DNA of 64,000 nucleotides from DASWUZ01 sp036401375 (GCA_036401375.1 DASWVB010000038.1:71174-135173); one strand, 5' to 3'. Numbered from the stretch's first letter, positions 1-8,745 are shown. Program-made: numbers and translations. Notes: generated from the sequence alone by a model not told the origin.

Positions 1-1591
1 AGAGCGTGCCATCCACCCCGCCCACCGGCAGAGTGGCCCGGTAGGCGTCGCCCCACGGCTGCCGCGCCGCATACGCCAGCAGCGTCGTCATCGCGCGCGG
101 AGTGACCTGGTCCTTCGGTGAGAGCCCCGAGCCGTCGTAGAGCAGAAAGTCGTCTCCGTTCACCCCGGCGTTGATGAGGAACTGCCGCACCACCCGTGCT
201 CCCTCGAGGAAGGAGCCGTCCCCGGTCTGCTCCCTGCCCAGCAGCCGCAACAGCAGCTCCGCATGCTGATTCTGGCTGACCTTGTTGATCACGGTCGCCT
301 CTTCGGTGAGCGGCGGCGAGGTATGGTTTGCGACCTCAAGCTCGCCGGGCTGCAGGTCCAGAGGCAGGCTTGCCGTCGTCGGGCTGGTGACGCCCGCACT
401 CGTCCTGCGGGCGTACATACCTGCCTCGCCGAAAGGGCGAAGAGCGAGCGGCTCACGAATGCGATCTTCAAACGGCCGCGTGTCTTCAGAGGGAAGCTCT
501 ACTGTGCGCGGTGTTCCGGTCACCTTCATTCCGTGCTGCGCCAGCAGGTCTTGAAAGGCGCTCGCGGCAAAGGCAGCCGGGTCTTCAATAGCCAGCGCGA
601 GGTGCGCTCCATTGCTGTCAAGCGGAATTGACCCATAGAGCCGTACCGCATCGCTGCCGGGCAGGCGGTCCACACCAATCTGTTGTGGAGTCGAAACCGC
701 TGTGGTGACGATCGACAGCCGCGTCCGATAAAAAGGAGCGGCGGTTGGGCCGCTGTCGTCTCCTGCGGGTGACGCACCCGCCGAGACGTCGTGCGACCCA
801 GGGCGCAGCGGGAGCGCAGGACTCCACGACACCACAGCAGCGTCTCCCACCTTCGCACCCGGCAGGATGTTCAGGTAGACGACATCATCGTTGATCATCA
901 GCGCGGAAACAGGCGCGCCATAGCCCCACTGCAGATCATCCCAGCCCCAGCCTGAACCGTAGCGCTCCGATGGGAAGTAGGAGTCGTCGCCGACCACCGG
1001 CCCATCGATCTGCCGTACCCCTCGCAACTTCAACTCCGCTGCAACCTGGGCGGCCAACTCGTCGAGCACGTGCAGCGGCGCCTCTGGGCGCTCCGTGCGC
1101 CCATCGTAGGGATAGGTGCGGCCCGAGATGCTCGGGTCTCCGGTTCCTACCAGGCGCAGCGAGCCTACGAGGTGCCCCCGCGCGTCCACTTTACCGCTCT
1201 GCAGCACGTAGGTCTTCGTGACGAAATCAGGGCCGAGCACGGCAAACGCCGCCGCGGTGGTGAAGAGCTTCGCATTCGACGCCGGCGCAAAGAACTGTCG
1301 GTCATTCAGGGAGTAGACCGGCTCACCATCCAACGTGACGACCGAGATGCCCCAGTGCGCTCGAGAGACTGCCGGCGCAGCGAGGATAGAGTCGATCGCT
1401 GCGGGCAGCACGTCGGACCGTCTTCGCGGGCGATGGGCGGGACTTGGCCGCGCTGCCACCCGGGCTCCAGCCTGCTCCACGCTCGCTGCGACAGACCCAA
1501 ACACCGCAATCCAGAGCAGCAGCCGTCGCAGCCGGACGGTCCTAGCAACGCTGGTCGAGGCATGGGGCATAGCTTGAGCGGAGTGTAGCAT
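1..1591 (-). CDS. dacB: D-alanyl-D-alanine carboxypeptidase/endopeptidase (PBP4, peptidase S13), 3' end outside window
   Basis: Penicillin-binding protein of the S13 family, a periplasmic enzyme that trims and cleaves peptidoglycan cross-links. The reading frame is open from 1591 to the left edge, so the C-terminus is missing. An N-terminal hydrophobic signal (RRLLLWIAVFGSVAASV) is followed by the active-site SxxK motif as SNAK and, about 330 residues on, the SxN motif as SQNQHAE. The frame ends at GGVDGTL, which in this family lies shortly before the KTG box, so KTG should be just outside the window. ATG 1591 was chosen because GGGGAG lies 4 nt upstream. A second in-frame ATG is at 1570. It is divergent from folP with only 67 nt between the two starts. 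Confidence 0.93.
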   Translation of the reverse strand, partial: MLHSAQAMPHASTSVARTVRLRRLLLWIAVFGSVAASVEQAGARVAARPSPAHRPRRRSDVLPAAIDSILAAPAVSRAHWGISVVTLDGEPVYSLNDRQFFAPASNAKLFTTAAAFAVLGPDFVTKTYVLQSGKVDARGHLVGSLRLVGTGDPSISGRTYPYDGRTERPEAPLHVLDELAAQVAAELKLRGVRQIDGPVVGDDSYFPSERYGSGWGWDDLQWGYGAPVSALMINDDVVYLNILPGAKVGDAAVVSWSPALPLRPGSHDVSAGASPAGDDSGPTAAPFYRTRLSIVTTAVSTPQQIGVDRLPGSDAVRLYGSIPLDSNGAHLALAIEDPAAFAASAFQDLLAQHGMKVTGTPRTVELPSEDTRPFEDRIREPLALRPFGEAGMYARRTSAGVTSPTTASLPLDLQPGELEVANHTSPPLTEEATVINKVSQNQHAELLLRLLGREQTGDGSFLEGARVVRQFLINAGVNGDDFLLYDGSGLSPKDQVTPRAMTTLLAYAARQPWGDAYRATLPVGGVDGTL

Positions 1592-1644
1592 CGCTCTCCC
1601 CATCCTCGCCCCGGCCAACTCTCCAGACCCTCGGGCGAGCCCGC

Positions 1645-1650
1645 TAGAAT
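1645..1650 (+). promoter_or_regulatory. Candidate -10 box (TAGAAT) just upstream of folP
   Basis: TAGAAT lies 8 nt before the folP ATG and matches five of six positions of the sigma-70 -10 consensus. No good -35 hexamer is seen at 16-18 bp spacing. If it is used, the transcript would have almost no leader, which fits the lack of a clear ribosome binding site before folP. Confidence 0.3.
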
Positions 1651-1658
1651 GCAGCCAG

Positions 1659-2561
1659 ATGGCATTCACCCGCCGCACCCCTTTTCTGTGGAAGCTTCTC
1701 ACCCGTTCGCTCGAGCTCGGGCGCCACACTCGCGTCATGGGAGTGATTAACGTGACTCCGGACTCCTTCTCCGATGGCGGACGCTTCTTGAGCGCTGCAG
1801 AGGCGGTCGATTGCGCACTTGCGATGTTCGACGAAGGTGCGGACATCGTTGACATAGGAGGGGAGTCCACCCGTCCCGGCAAGCTCGAGCCCTTCACTGA
1901 AGCGGAAGAGCAACACCGCGTTCTCCCCGTTATCGCCGGCATACTGCAACAGCGTCCCGACTCCCTGCTCTCGATCGACACCTACCGTGCAGCAACAGCC
2001 CGGGCCGCCGTAGCTGCCGGCGCACAGATCGTCAACGACGTCAGCGGCCTGCTCTGGGATGAACAGATGGCCGGAACCTGTGCCTCGCTGGGCTGCGGGG
2101 TGGTTCTGATGCATACGCGTGGACGCCCCGGCCAGTGGGCGCGCCTGCCCCGCCTCGCGCAGGAGGAAGTGGTTCCGCTGGTCAAACGACAGCTGCGCGA
2201 GCGGCTGGCTGCCGCCCTTGCCGCAGGCATCTCTGCCGAACGGCTGGTGCTTGATCCGGGATTCGGCTTTGGCAAGGCGTATGAGAACAACTACCCGCTG
2301 CTCTCGCACCTTGAGGACCTTCGGGAGCTCGGACAGCCGCTGCTGGCTGGAGTGTCGCGTAAATCGTTCCTGGGCCGCACGCTGGCAGGATCGAGCCGTC
2401 TGCCTGCCGGGCAGGACGTGCCGGTAGGCGAGCGCGCACATGCCTCGCTCGCCGCAACAACGGCCGCCATGCTCGGCGGATCTGACATCGTCCGCGTTCA
2501 CGAGGTGCGCTCTACAGTCGAAGCGGCAGCCATCGCCGACGAGATCTTAAACGCGGGATGA
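1659..2561 (+). CDS. folP: Dihydropteroate synthase
   Basis: Cytoplasmic enzyme of folate synthesis that joins p-aminobenzoate to 6-hydroxymethyl-dihydropterin pyrophosphate. The 300-residue protein has the family signatures in order: GVINVTPDSFSDGG near residues 28-41 (pyrophosphate loop), DIVDIGGESTRPG around residues 66-78, the SIDTY segment, VNDVSG, and a C-terminal GVSRKSFLG motif followed by RVHEV. The length is slightly over the usual 270-285 because of an N-terminal extension of about 20 residues before RVMGVINVTP. No other folate genes are adjacent. The next gene is convergent. The start has no clear Shine-Dalgarno sequence. Confidence 0.96.
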   Translation: MAFTRRTPFLWKLLTRSLELGRHTRVMGVINVTPDSFSDGGRFLSAAEAVDCALAMFDEGADIVDIGGESTRPGKLEPFTEAEEQHRVLPVIAGILQQRPDSLLSIDTYRAATARAAVAAGAQIVNDVSGLLWDEQMAGTCASLGCGVVLMHTRGRPGQWARLPRLAQEEVVPLVKRQLRERLAAALAAGISAERLVLDPGFGFGKAYENNYPLLSHLEDLRELGQPLLAGVSRKSFLGRTLAGSSRLPAGQDVPVGERAHASLAATTAAMLGGSDIVRVHEVRSTVEAAAIADEILNAG

Positions 2562-2613
2562 AAGGTCCTTAAGACAAGTGCGCTGATGCTGTCCAACGAG
2601 ATCGTTGGGCAAC

Positions 2614-3120
2614 TTAGCGCTGGGAGTTGTCGGTGATGCGGCTCGCCTCGAAGCTGACGATCTTCCACTGTCCGAGGCGGCGGTTATACACCCGCGTGTA
2701 ACGGTATCTTCCGCTGATGTCGCGCTCCCCATTCTTACCCTGGAGGTCGACGCGCGACGTCACCACGGCGGTGTCTCCGTAGACCCGTACCTTGACGTCG
2801 TTCAGATCGAGCTGGGTCAGCCTCACCGTGCCTGCCTTGCGCTGGGCCAGCACCTGGCTCTTGGTCTCGATCGTGCCATTGGCGCTGATACCTACATAGT
2901 CGTCGGCCAGCAGGTGGTCCATGGCATTGGCGTTGTTGTCGAGCACGGCCTGTCGCCACTCGAGCTCAAGCTGCTCCACCTGCTTGTGCAGCTGATGGCT
3001 CTCATGGCGGGGAAACAGTGCGTGCGCCTGCGACAGCATCAAGGCCATGGTCAGCGCGAGCACAAAGCGCCGCCCGCCTGCACCTCTCATGGAAGGCCGA
3101 CGATGAGGTCGTAGAGCCAT
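2614..3120 (-). CDS. Exported DUF4440 / SnoaL-like (NTF2-fold) protein
   Basis: Small protein with an N-terminal hydrophobic signal (RRFVLALTMALMLSQAHA) followed by one NTF2-like fold domain. The pattern LEWRQAVLDNNANAMDHLL, then GISANGTIETKSQVLA, and a C-terminal RVYNRRLGQWKIVSFEA is typical of DUF4440 proteins. These are often ketosteroid isomerase-like in fold but have no proven shared activity. The start is uncertain: ATG 3120 gives an arginine-rich n-region, ATG 3090 gives a shorter signal, and a TTG at 3162 is in frame. None has a good ribosome binding site. It is convergent with folP. No specific function can be assigned. Confidence 0.75.
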   Translation of the reverse strand: MALRPHRRPSMRGAGGRRFVLALTMALMLSQAHALFPRHESHQLHKQVEQLELEWRQAVLDNNANAMDHLLADDYVGISANGTIETKSQVLAQRKAGTVRLTQLDLNDVKVRVYGDTAVVTSRVDLQGKNGERDISGRYRYTRVYNRRLGQWKIVSFEASRITDNSQR

Positions 3121-3297
3121 GTACGTAACGGGATGGTAGTCCGGTTCGGAAGGGTGAGTCAAAAAACCACGTCCTATGCGCGTTTACATCGTGAAGTCAA
3201 CGTCTTCGCGCATAGTTCATCGTGCGCGTATTAATTGAAACTTAATGGCGAGGCGCTCCACCGCACGCAGATATGCGGTGAGTAGTAGGGTGGAGAG

Positions 3298-4101
3298 ATG
3301 CATCCTGCCGACCAACTCGCGCTGCAGCAGGCCGTCGATCGCCTTGAACATCAAAGCTTCGCCATGAACATCGCCTCGCGCGCTGGCCGGCCCATCGAGT
3401 CCATGATGAGATTGCTGCCGGCCGGCACCCAGACGCTGGTCGGAACCGCCGTCAACAAGGCGCTGGAGCGGTGCCTGCGTGTGGCCCTGACCGGTGCAGC
3501 GTCCGGGCGCATCGGTTCATATACCGCTCCACGGAACCACACTCACAAGCTGCTGACTGCGGCCACCGGCGCGGCGGGCGGCTTCTTCGGGCTGGCGGGC
3601 TTTGCCGCCGAGCTGCCGGTAACTACAACCCTGATGCTGCACTCGATTGCCGAGATCGCCAGGAGCCAGGGCGAAGATCTCAGCCGCCCCGAGGGCGCGC
3701 TCGCCTGCCTCGAGGTGCTCGCCTTCAGCCCCGACAGCCGGTCCGCCGACCCCATCGAGAGCGCCTACTATGCGACCCGCGCTGCCCTGGCGCAGGCCAC
3801 CCGCGAGGCCGCGTCGTACATCGCTGAAAAAGGCCTGGTGAAGAGAGGCGCTCCGGCGCTGCTGCAATTCCTCTCGAAGATCGCCGCACGATTCGGCATC
3901 GAGGTGACCGAGAAGGCGGCGGCGCAGCTGGTCCCCATCGCCGGCGCGGTGGGCGGCGCGGCCGTGAATCTCATGTTCACCTCGCACTTCCAGCGCCTCG
4001 CCGAGGGTCACTTCGCAATCCGAAGGCTGGAGCGTACCTATGGGTCGGAGACAGTTCGGCAGGAGTATGAGCGCCTTAGGTTGATCTCGCAGCAGGGATA
4101 G
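3298..4101 (+). CDS. EcsC family protein
   Basis: 267-residue protein matching the EcsC family (named after the third gene of the Bacillus ecs locus, biochemical role unknown). The central part is a glycine/alanine-rich hydrophobic hairpin (TAATGAAGGFFGLAGFAAEL) preceding LPVTTTLMLHSIAEIARSQG, the usual core of the family. A second hydrophobic stretch near residue 217 (LVPIAGAVGGAAVNLMF) is followed by a basic C-terminal tail, suggesting membrane association. GGAGAG directly before the ATG serves as ribosome binding site. It is convergent with lpxC, 11 nt apart. Confidence 0.85.
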   Translation: MHPADQLALQQAVDRLEHQSFAMNIASRAGRPIESMMRLLPAGTQTLVGTAVNKALERCLRVALTGAASGRIGSYTAPRNHTHKLLTAATGAAGGFFGLAGFAAELPVTTTLMLHSIAEIARSQGEDLSRPEGALACLEVLAFSPDSRSADPIESAYYATRAALAQATREAASYIAEKGLVKRGAPALLQFLSKIAARFGIEVTEKAAAQLVPIAGAVGGAAVNLMFTSHFQRLAEGHFAIRRLERTYGSETVRQEYERLRLISQQG

Positions 4102-4112
4102 ATCACTGGCCC

Positions 4113-5024
4113 TTACGCGGTCGCAAGCGAAGAAGAGGCGGCGTAGGTCTTGCGCGCCTTCTCGGGTGCAAGCGTCACGATATTCCACGCGGAGCGGTCC
4201 TTCATCAGCCGCGACACCAGGGCGGTATGCATAGCGTGGCCGGCCCGCTCGGCGACCACGCGGCCCAGGATGTGACGGCCGGCCAGCGCGAGGTCGCCAA
4301 TTAGATCCAGCACCTTGTGGCGTACGAATTCATCCGGGAAGCGAAGCGGGCCGTTCTGCACGCCGTCGCGGGTAAGAATGATCACACTGGACTCCGATGC
4401 GCCGCGGATCAGGCCCATGTCCCTGAGTTTCTGCTCATCCTTGCGGAAGCCAAAGGTGCGGGCCGGCGCGATCTCCGTGTTGTAAGCGCCCGCGCTCAGG
4501 TCGAGCGCGAAGGAATGGCGCCCGATCGGCTGCGGAAAATCGATCGCATAATCGATGCTGTAGCCGTCGCCCGGAGATACTCCAATGAACTTGTCGCCCT
4601 CACGCACCTCGACCGTTTTAAGGATGCGGAGGTACTCACGCCGGCGCCGCTGCGTCTTTATGCCCACATCCGCGAAAGCTTGCACATAAGGCAGCGCACT
4701 TCCATCGAGGATGGGCAGCTCAAGGTTATCCAGTTCGACAATAACGTTATCGACGCCCATGCCGATCAGCGCCGAGAGCAGGTGCTCGGTGGTAGAGATG
4801 AGCACGCCCCCCTTCATCAGGCTGGTGGCGTAGCTGACCTTGGCCACGTTGCGACCGATCGCTGGTATCTCGAAGTTGTCGAGGTCAATGCGGCGGAATA
4901 CGATGCCCGATCCGGCGGTTGCCGGCAGCAGCCGCAGGCGCACCGGAGCCCCGCTGTGCAGGCCCACGCCGGAAAAATCCACCGCGGCCGCTATCGTCCG
5001 TTCCAGATGCTCAGTCTCTGCCAA
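4113..5024 (-). CDS. lpxC: UDP-3-O-acyl-N-acetylglucosamine deacetylase
   Basis: Zinc enzyme carrying out the committed step of lipid A synthesis; its presence indicates an LPS-bearing outer membrane. In the 303-residue protein the catalytic and zinc-binding residues are visible: STTEHLLSAL places the general base Glu80 and zinc ligand His81, FVRHKVLDLIGDL gives His236 and Asp240, and AGHAMH gives His263. The start is TTG 5024, chosen because GGAG lies 8 nt upstream and the family N-terminus (RTIAAAVDFSGVGLHSG) begins nine residues in. It stands alone, not in an lpx operon, and is divergent from an M20 peptidase. Confidence 0.96.
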   Translation of the reverse strand: MAETEHLERTIAAAVDFSGVGLHSGAPVRLRLLPATAGSGIVFRRIDLDNFEIPAIGRNVAKVSYATSLMKGGVLISTTEHLLSALIGMGVDNVIVELDNLELPILDGSALPYVQAFADVGIKTQRRRREYLRILKTVEVREGDKFIGVSPGDGYSIDYAIDFPQPIGRHSFALDLSAGAYNTEIAPARTFGFRKDEQKLRDMGLIRGASESSVIILTRDGVQNGPLRFPDEFVRHKVLDLIGDLALAGRHILGRVVAERAGHAMHTALVSRLMKDRSAWNIVTLAPEKARKTYAASSSLATA

Positions 5025-5097
5025 AGATGCTGCTCCGAACTTCGCTAGTGCCGAAGTCAGACCTGTAATCGCGCTGTTGGCTTAGACTACTCAGAGA

Positions 5098-5121
5098 GTT
5101 GCAAAGTTTCGCTGTTGCAAA
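5098..5121. promoter_or_regulatory. Direct repeat GTTGCAAA x2 in a divergent intergenic region
   Basis: Two exact copies of GTTGCAAA (5098-5105 and 5114-5121) are spaced 16 bp start to start, about one and a half helical turns, between divergent lpxC and the M20 peptidase gene. The contained TTGCAA is itself palindromic. This could be a regulator site, but nothing ties it to a known factor. Confidence 0.2.
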
Positions 5122-5221
5122 TTAGCCACACTCTGATCGATCGCGGCGCCAGAGACCAGAGTTCCGCGCCTCGATCAGGTCTGATCCCTGTTGCGCACTC
5201 TGAGCGGCTTCGTGGGGGAGT

Positions 5222-6430
5222 ATGAGACCTGAATCGCGCAATCATCGGACGGGAGAAGCAGCGCGGTCCCGTAAGCTGCCCGGGCTGCCGCACAATCAGC
5301 TGCTCAGGGCAGCGAAGTCGAGTCTGCCCGGAATCCTCCACCTCATCCGCACTCTGGTTGAGATCGAGTCGCCCAGCGATGACAAGCCGGCAGTTGATCG
5401 CTGCGTCGCAGCCGTCGAGCAGCATTGCGTTGCGATGGGGGGAGAGCCTCGCCGCCATCCGCAGGTGCAGTTCGGCGATCTGCTCGAGGTGCGCTTTGGC
5501 CTCCGTGGCAGCAGTCTGAAGCCCATCCTGCTGCTAGGTCACCTCGACACTGTCTGGCCGCTGGGGACCCTTGGAGGGATGCCCTTCAGGGTGGACAATG
5601 AGCGGGCAAGTGGCCCCGGCGTGCTCGATATGAAGGCGGGAGTGGCCATGGCTCTGACCGCGCTTCGCATTCTGCAGGAGGAGAGCCTGCTGGAGCGCCC
5701 CCTGACCCTGCTGCTGAACAGCGATGAAGAGGTTGGCAGTCCCGCCTCCCGCCCTGTCACCGAGAAGCTTGCAAGCGAGTGCGAGGCGGTCTTTGTCCTG
5801 GAGCCGGCGCAGGGCCTTCAAGGCGCGTACAAGACGGCCCGCAAGGGTGTAGGCGAATTCAAAGTCCATATCGGCGGCGTCGCAGCGCATAGCGGGGTTG
5901 ACTTCGAACGGGGGCACAGCGCGATCGCCGAGCTCGCCCGCCAGATCGAACGCATCGCGGCCTTCACCGATCTGCCCAGCGGGCTGACGGTAAACCTCGG
6001 GGTGATCGGCGGCGGCACGCGTTCCAATGTGATCGCGGCCGAGGCCTGGGCGCAGGTAGACGTCCGCATCGCGAAGCGATCGCAGGCGGCAAAGATACAA
6101 CGCCTCTTCCACTCCCTGCGCCCCATCGACACGGCATGCAGCATCAGGGTCGACGGCGGCGTTAACCGGCCGCCAATGGAACGCACTCCATCCACCGTGC
6201 GTATGTTCAAGCAGGCGGCGCGGCTCGCTCGGGGGATGGGCTTCGATCTTGGGGAGGCTGCGACCGGGGGCGGGTCAGACGGAAACTTTACCTCCGCTCT
6301 GGGCATCTCTACTCTGGATGGGATGGGCGCAGTCGGCGAGGGTGCGCACGCCCCGCATGAATACCTGCTCATCGAGCACCTTGCGCCCCGTACCGCGTTA
6401 CTGGCTGCGATGTTACTGCCGCATGGTTGA
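5222..6430 (+). CDS. M20 family metallopeptidase (glutamate carboxypeptidase/CPG2-like)
   Basis: Di-zinc hydrolase related to carboxypeptidase G2. The 402-residue sequence shows the M20 metal site in order: LLGHLDTVWP (His107, with Asp109), GPGVLDMKAG (bridging Asp136), and the catalytic/metal pair NSDEEVGS (Glu169-Glu170), with a dimerisation domain between about residues 200 and 310 and a late TGGGSDGNF segment. Substrate cannot be read from sequence; aminoacylases and dipeptidases share this fold. GGGGGAG lies just before the ATG. No signal peptide is evident. It is divergent from lpxC. Confidence 0.88.
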   Translation: MRPESRNHRTGEAARSRKLPGLPHNQLLRAAKSSLPGILHLIRTLVEIESPSDDKPAVDRCVAAVEQHCVAMGGEPRRHPQVQFGDLLEVRFGLRGSSLKPILLLGHLDTVWPLGTLGGMPFRVDNERASGPGVLDMKAGVAMALTALRILQEESLLERPLTLLLNSDEEVGSPASRPVTEKLASECEAVFVLEPAQGLQGAYKTARKGVGEFKVHIGGVAAHSGVDFERGHSAIAELARQIERIAAFTDLPSGLTVNLGVIGGGTRSNVIAAEAWAQVDVRIAKRSQAAKIQRLFHSLRPIDTACSIRVDGGVNRPPMERTPSTVRMFKQAARLARGMGFDLGEAATGGGSDGNFTSALGISTLDGMGAVGEGAHAPHEYLLIEHLAPRTALLAAMLLPHG

Positions 6431-6482
6431 CGCCGGCGTCCTCTTCACGTCCTAAGTAATGTATCTAAGATCGGGTGGGCGC

Positions 6483-6671
6483 ATGCTGAAGATCGTCGAG
6501 TACGGAATATTTGCCGTATCTCTGCTGGCCATCCTTGCCCTGATCGTCAGCGGGGCTCGCAGCAGTTCGGCGTCCAGAGCGAACTCTGCAACAGAGGGCG
6601 CGACGGCAGAACCCTCGACCGGGCCAAGCGACTCGGCAGCCGCCCCCCTCGGCAGCACCAAGAAGCCTTAG
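6483..6671 (+). CDS. Small single-pass membrane protein, hypothetical
   Basis: Short frame of about 62 codons beginning MLKIVEYGIFAVSLLAILAL, a single hydrophobic helix, then an Ala/Ser/Thr/Pro-rich tail ending STKKP. An in-frame ATG at 6459 would add eight residues. It follows the M20 peptidase by about 50 nt on the same strand. I do not recognise a family, but the helix plus low-complexity tail looks like a real small membrane protein. It may be noise. Confidence 0.4.
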   Translation: MLKIVEYGIFAVSLLAILALIVSGARSSSASRANSATEGATAEPSTGPSDSAAAPLGSTKKP

Positions 6672-6734
6672 CACTCATCGTGCTCCCCTCAAAACTACGA
6701 GTTTTACCTGTGCATTCGGGTGAGGGCGACCCCT

Positions 6735-7706
6735 TTACACCAGTCGCGAGCGAGTCATGGCCTCGAGCACAGCCAGCGGCGAATGCTCTGGCGCGACCAG
6801 TGCCTCAGGGGCGATCAGCAAGGTCTGCTCAAGCGCATATTGCCCCGCCAGCACGGCATGCGGCACCGTGTCCGTGTAGACCATCCAGCTCGATCCCGGC
6901 GCGAAGTTCGATCCATACTTGGGGCACTCCGCCTGAAACTCTGCATTCTCCTTCAGGAAGTTGTGGAAACGCATCATGAAATCGTCATAAGGTGAGCGTT
7001 TCAGCGACGGAACGATGCGCCCAAGACCGAAAGCGTTGGCGGCCGATCGTGCCGCTCGCGAGGCGGTGTTGTCGGCGTGCGGCAGTGCAATCTTTGCCGG
7101 GGCAAAGCGGCCCACAATCTCTGCGAAGGGGTCGGTCGTGACCCAGTCGCGGGTGCGCGATGGATGCAGATTGTTGAAGAAGCGCAGAATTCGCGCCCCA
7201 TGCGTAGGACGGGTGGGGAAGGCGTCCGTATGCAGCAGGTCGTTCCGGCGACGATGAGGCAGGTCGCGCCCCTGCTCCTCCTGTGGGCGAAAGCTCGCGT
7301 AATCGAGCTGCCAGCGCCGCCGGTAGGGCGCAAGAAAGCCAGCGAGAAACTGCTCCACATCCACCGAATACCGGTGCATGATCGACTGCAGACGGGAGAC
7401 CGCGCCCGCATCCGCGGTCTTGCTGTCCACGCCGCTGAGCCGGTCGAGAGCAGGCTTGTACGCGATGTTCTTATGCAGGGAGCTGTCTGCCTGCTGCTGC
7501 CCCAGCAGAAACTGCAGGTCAGAGGGGTCTACAACCACCGGCGTCCGTGGAAAGAGCAGAATCGCCCCAGCCTCGAGCGCGGCACACCACTCCGTCAGCT
7601 GGGAAGCCGCTGCCCGGCCATCGAACCCGTCTTTATCCAGTCCGCCCTGAGAAGGCTGGTCAAGCGCTGCTCGCAGACTGAACTCGTCAATCGTGACGAC
7701 CGCCAT
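6735..7706 (-). CDS. kdoO: Kdo hydroxylase family protein (Fe(II)/2-oxoglutarate-type dioxygenase)
   Basis: Resembles KdoO, which hydroxylates the Kdo sugar of lipid A-linked inner core LPS. The 323-residue protein contains the family hallmark RRRNDLLHTDAFPTRPTHG, giving the HxD iron ligands (His159, Asp161), followed by RILRFFNNLHP and a distal candidate ligand His283 in VPHAVLAGQ. Established knowledge: KdoO enzymes are Fe(II)/O2-dependent and act on membrane-bound Kdo-lipid A. Its start overlaps the stop of the upstream membrane protein gene (TGATG), so the two are probably translated together. lpxC lies 1.7 kb away. Confidence 0.85.
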   Translation of the reverse strand: MAVVTIDEFSLRAALDQPSQGGLDKDGFDGRAAASQLTEWCAALEAGAILLFPRTPVVVDPSDLQFLLGQQQADSSLHKNIAYKPALDRLSGVDSKTADAGAVSRLQSIMHRYSVDVEQFLAGFLAPYRRRWQLDYASFRPQEEQGRDLPHRRRNDLLHTDAFPTRPTHGARILRFFNNLHPSRTRDWVTTDPFAEIVGRFAPAKIALPHADNTASRAARSAANAFGLGRIVPSLKRSPYDDFMMRFHNFLKENAEFQAECPKYGSNFAPGSSWMVYTDTVPHAVLAGQYALEQTLLIAPEALVAPEHSPLAVLEAMTRSRLV

Positions 7707-8032
7707 CAGCTACCGCGCACCTTGCGACGTACCCAGAAGAAGCCCAGCACGGCAAGGCTAAGCGCCAGGACCAGCAGCCCCAGCGGCAGGGCAATCAGCT
7801 TATAGGCATCCGCCAGGTCGACAGCATGATGGCCCGCGGTGTTGTAGATCAGGATAGCGAAGATTGACACAAAAGTCGCTGCGAAGAACGACGCGAAGGC
7901 GAGCGCAAACGAGAGTAGCAGGCTGGCAAAGAGTCCAAAGTCCCCCATACGGATGCCAAACAGCCGGCCGGAGCTGGCGCCGGCGCCAGCGTTAGCTGCG
8001 GCGGTGCGTTCGAGAGGTGTGCGGCTGTCCAT
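7706..8032 (-). CDS. Small membrane protein translationally coupled to the Kdo hydroxylase
   Basis: 108-residue protein with two hydrophobic segments: roughly residues 30-58 (FGLFASLLLSFALAFASFFA and on) and near the C-terminus (LIALPLGLLVLALSLAVLGF), ending in a positively charged RRKVRGS tail. ATG 8032 was chosen because GGGGAG lies 5 nt upstream; an upstream in-frame start at 8062 lacks this. The stop codon overlaps the ATG of the Kdo hydroxylase gene by one base. The family is not recognised. A membrane partner or anchor for the hydroxylase is a plausible inference. Confidence 0.7.
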   Translation of the reverse strand: MDSRTPLERTAAANAGAGASSGRLFGIRMGDFGLFASLLLSFALAFASFFAATFVSIFAILIYNTAGHHAVDLADAYKLIALPLGLLVLALSLAVLGFFWVRRKVRGS

Positions 8033-8142
8033 CAGGCTCCCCGAGGCAACATGCAGCCTCACCCTTCAAGAATACAGCCGGACGGCGGCGGCTGCTGAAG
8101 GGGCCCGGCGCCGCCTAATCTCAGCCGCTTCAAAATGAAGTG

Positions 8143-8181
8143 TTGCAATACTTCTCCAATACATTTACAACATAATTGCAA
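8143..8181. promoter_or_regulatory. Inverted repeat TTGCAAT...ATTGCAA in an AT-rich leader
   Basis: TTGCAAT (8143-8149) and its exact complement ATTGCAA (8175-8181) are 32 bp apart, about three helical turns, in the AT-rich 60 bp directly before the next gene. CATAAT (8171-8176) could be a -10 element. This arrangement could be an operator over the promoter. No regulator is assigned. Confidence 0.25.
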
Positions 8182-8199
8182 AGAACAAAGGAGCGTGCC

Positions 8200-8745
8200 A
8201 TGTCCGACACCATTGCCCTATTCACCGCCAAAAGCGCCGAGCGCATCATCCGTGAAGGCGGCACTTCATCATGGCGTCTCGATCGAAACAACGCCCGCCG
8301 CTGCACCTACGCCGTCTGTGTCCGCAACGCCCACGCCGACTGGGGCGACGGCAAAGAGCAGCATCACAACGCTTTCCTGATCGGCAAGGTGGTCGATGTT
8401 GTCTCAACCAATCCGACACCTGAAAACAATGAGTCGCCGAAGGACCGCTTCCTGATACGGTTCAGCGAATTCGCTCGGATCGACATCCAAGACGCTTGGC
8501 CGAAGGGCTACCGGAACCCGGTGCGTTATGCGACCCTGGAGGAACTGGGCATCGAACCGGCAAAGCTGAAGTGGGAGACCATGCCCGAACCCACCGAAGC
8601 TCCTTCCGCCGAGGGCGACGAGGTCACTCGTGTTCCTGTACCCGCGGGCACCGGTGACGAGCTGACACTCGCACAGGCAAAGCATGGCCTTGCACTGACC
8701 TTCGGTGTTCCGCCGGAAGCTGTCGAAATCACCATACGGGGATAA
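8200..8745 (+). CDS. Conserved hypothetical protein, plasmid/accessory type
   Basis: 181-residue soluble protein of unknown function. AAAGGAG seven bases upstream fixes the ATG at 8200. The sequence opens SDTIALFTAKSAERIIREGG and contains RRCTYAVCVRN, DWGDGKEQHHNAFLIGKVVD, RFLIRFSEFARIDI, and the ending QAKHGLALTFGVPPEAVEIT. From memory, similar proteins occur in proteobacterial accessory DNA. It sits alone in an AT-richer stretch, next to a decayed polymerase gene, which suggests transferred DNA. No catalytic motif is evident. Confidence 0.75.
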   Translation: MSDTIALFTAKSAERIIREGGTSSWRLDRNNARRCTYAVCVRNAHADWGDGKEQHHNAFLIGKVVDVVSTNPTPENNESPKDRFLIRFSEFARIDIQDAWPKGYRNPVRYATLEELGIEPAKLKWETMPEPTEAPSAEGDEVTRVPVPAGTGDELTLAQAKHGLALTFGVPPEAVEITIRG

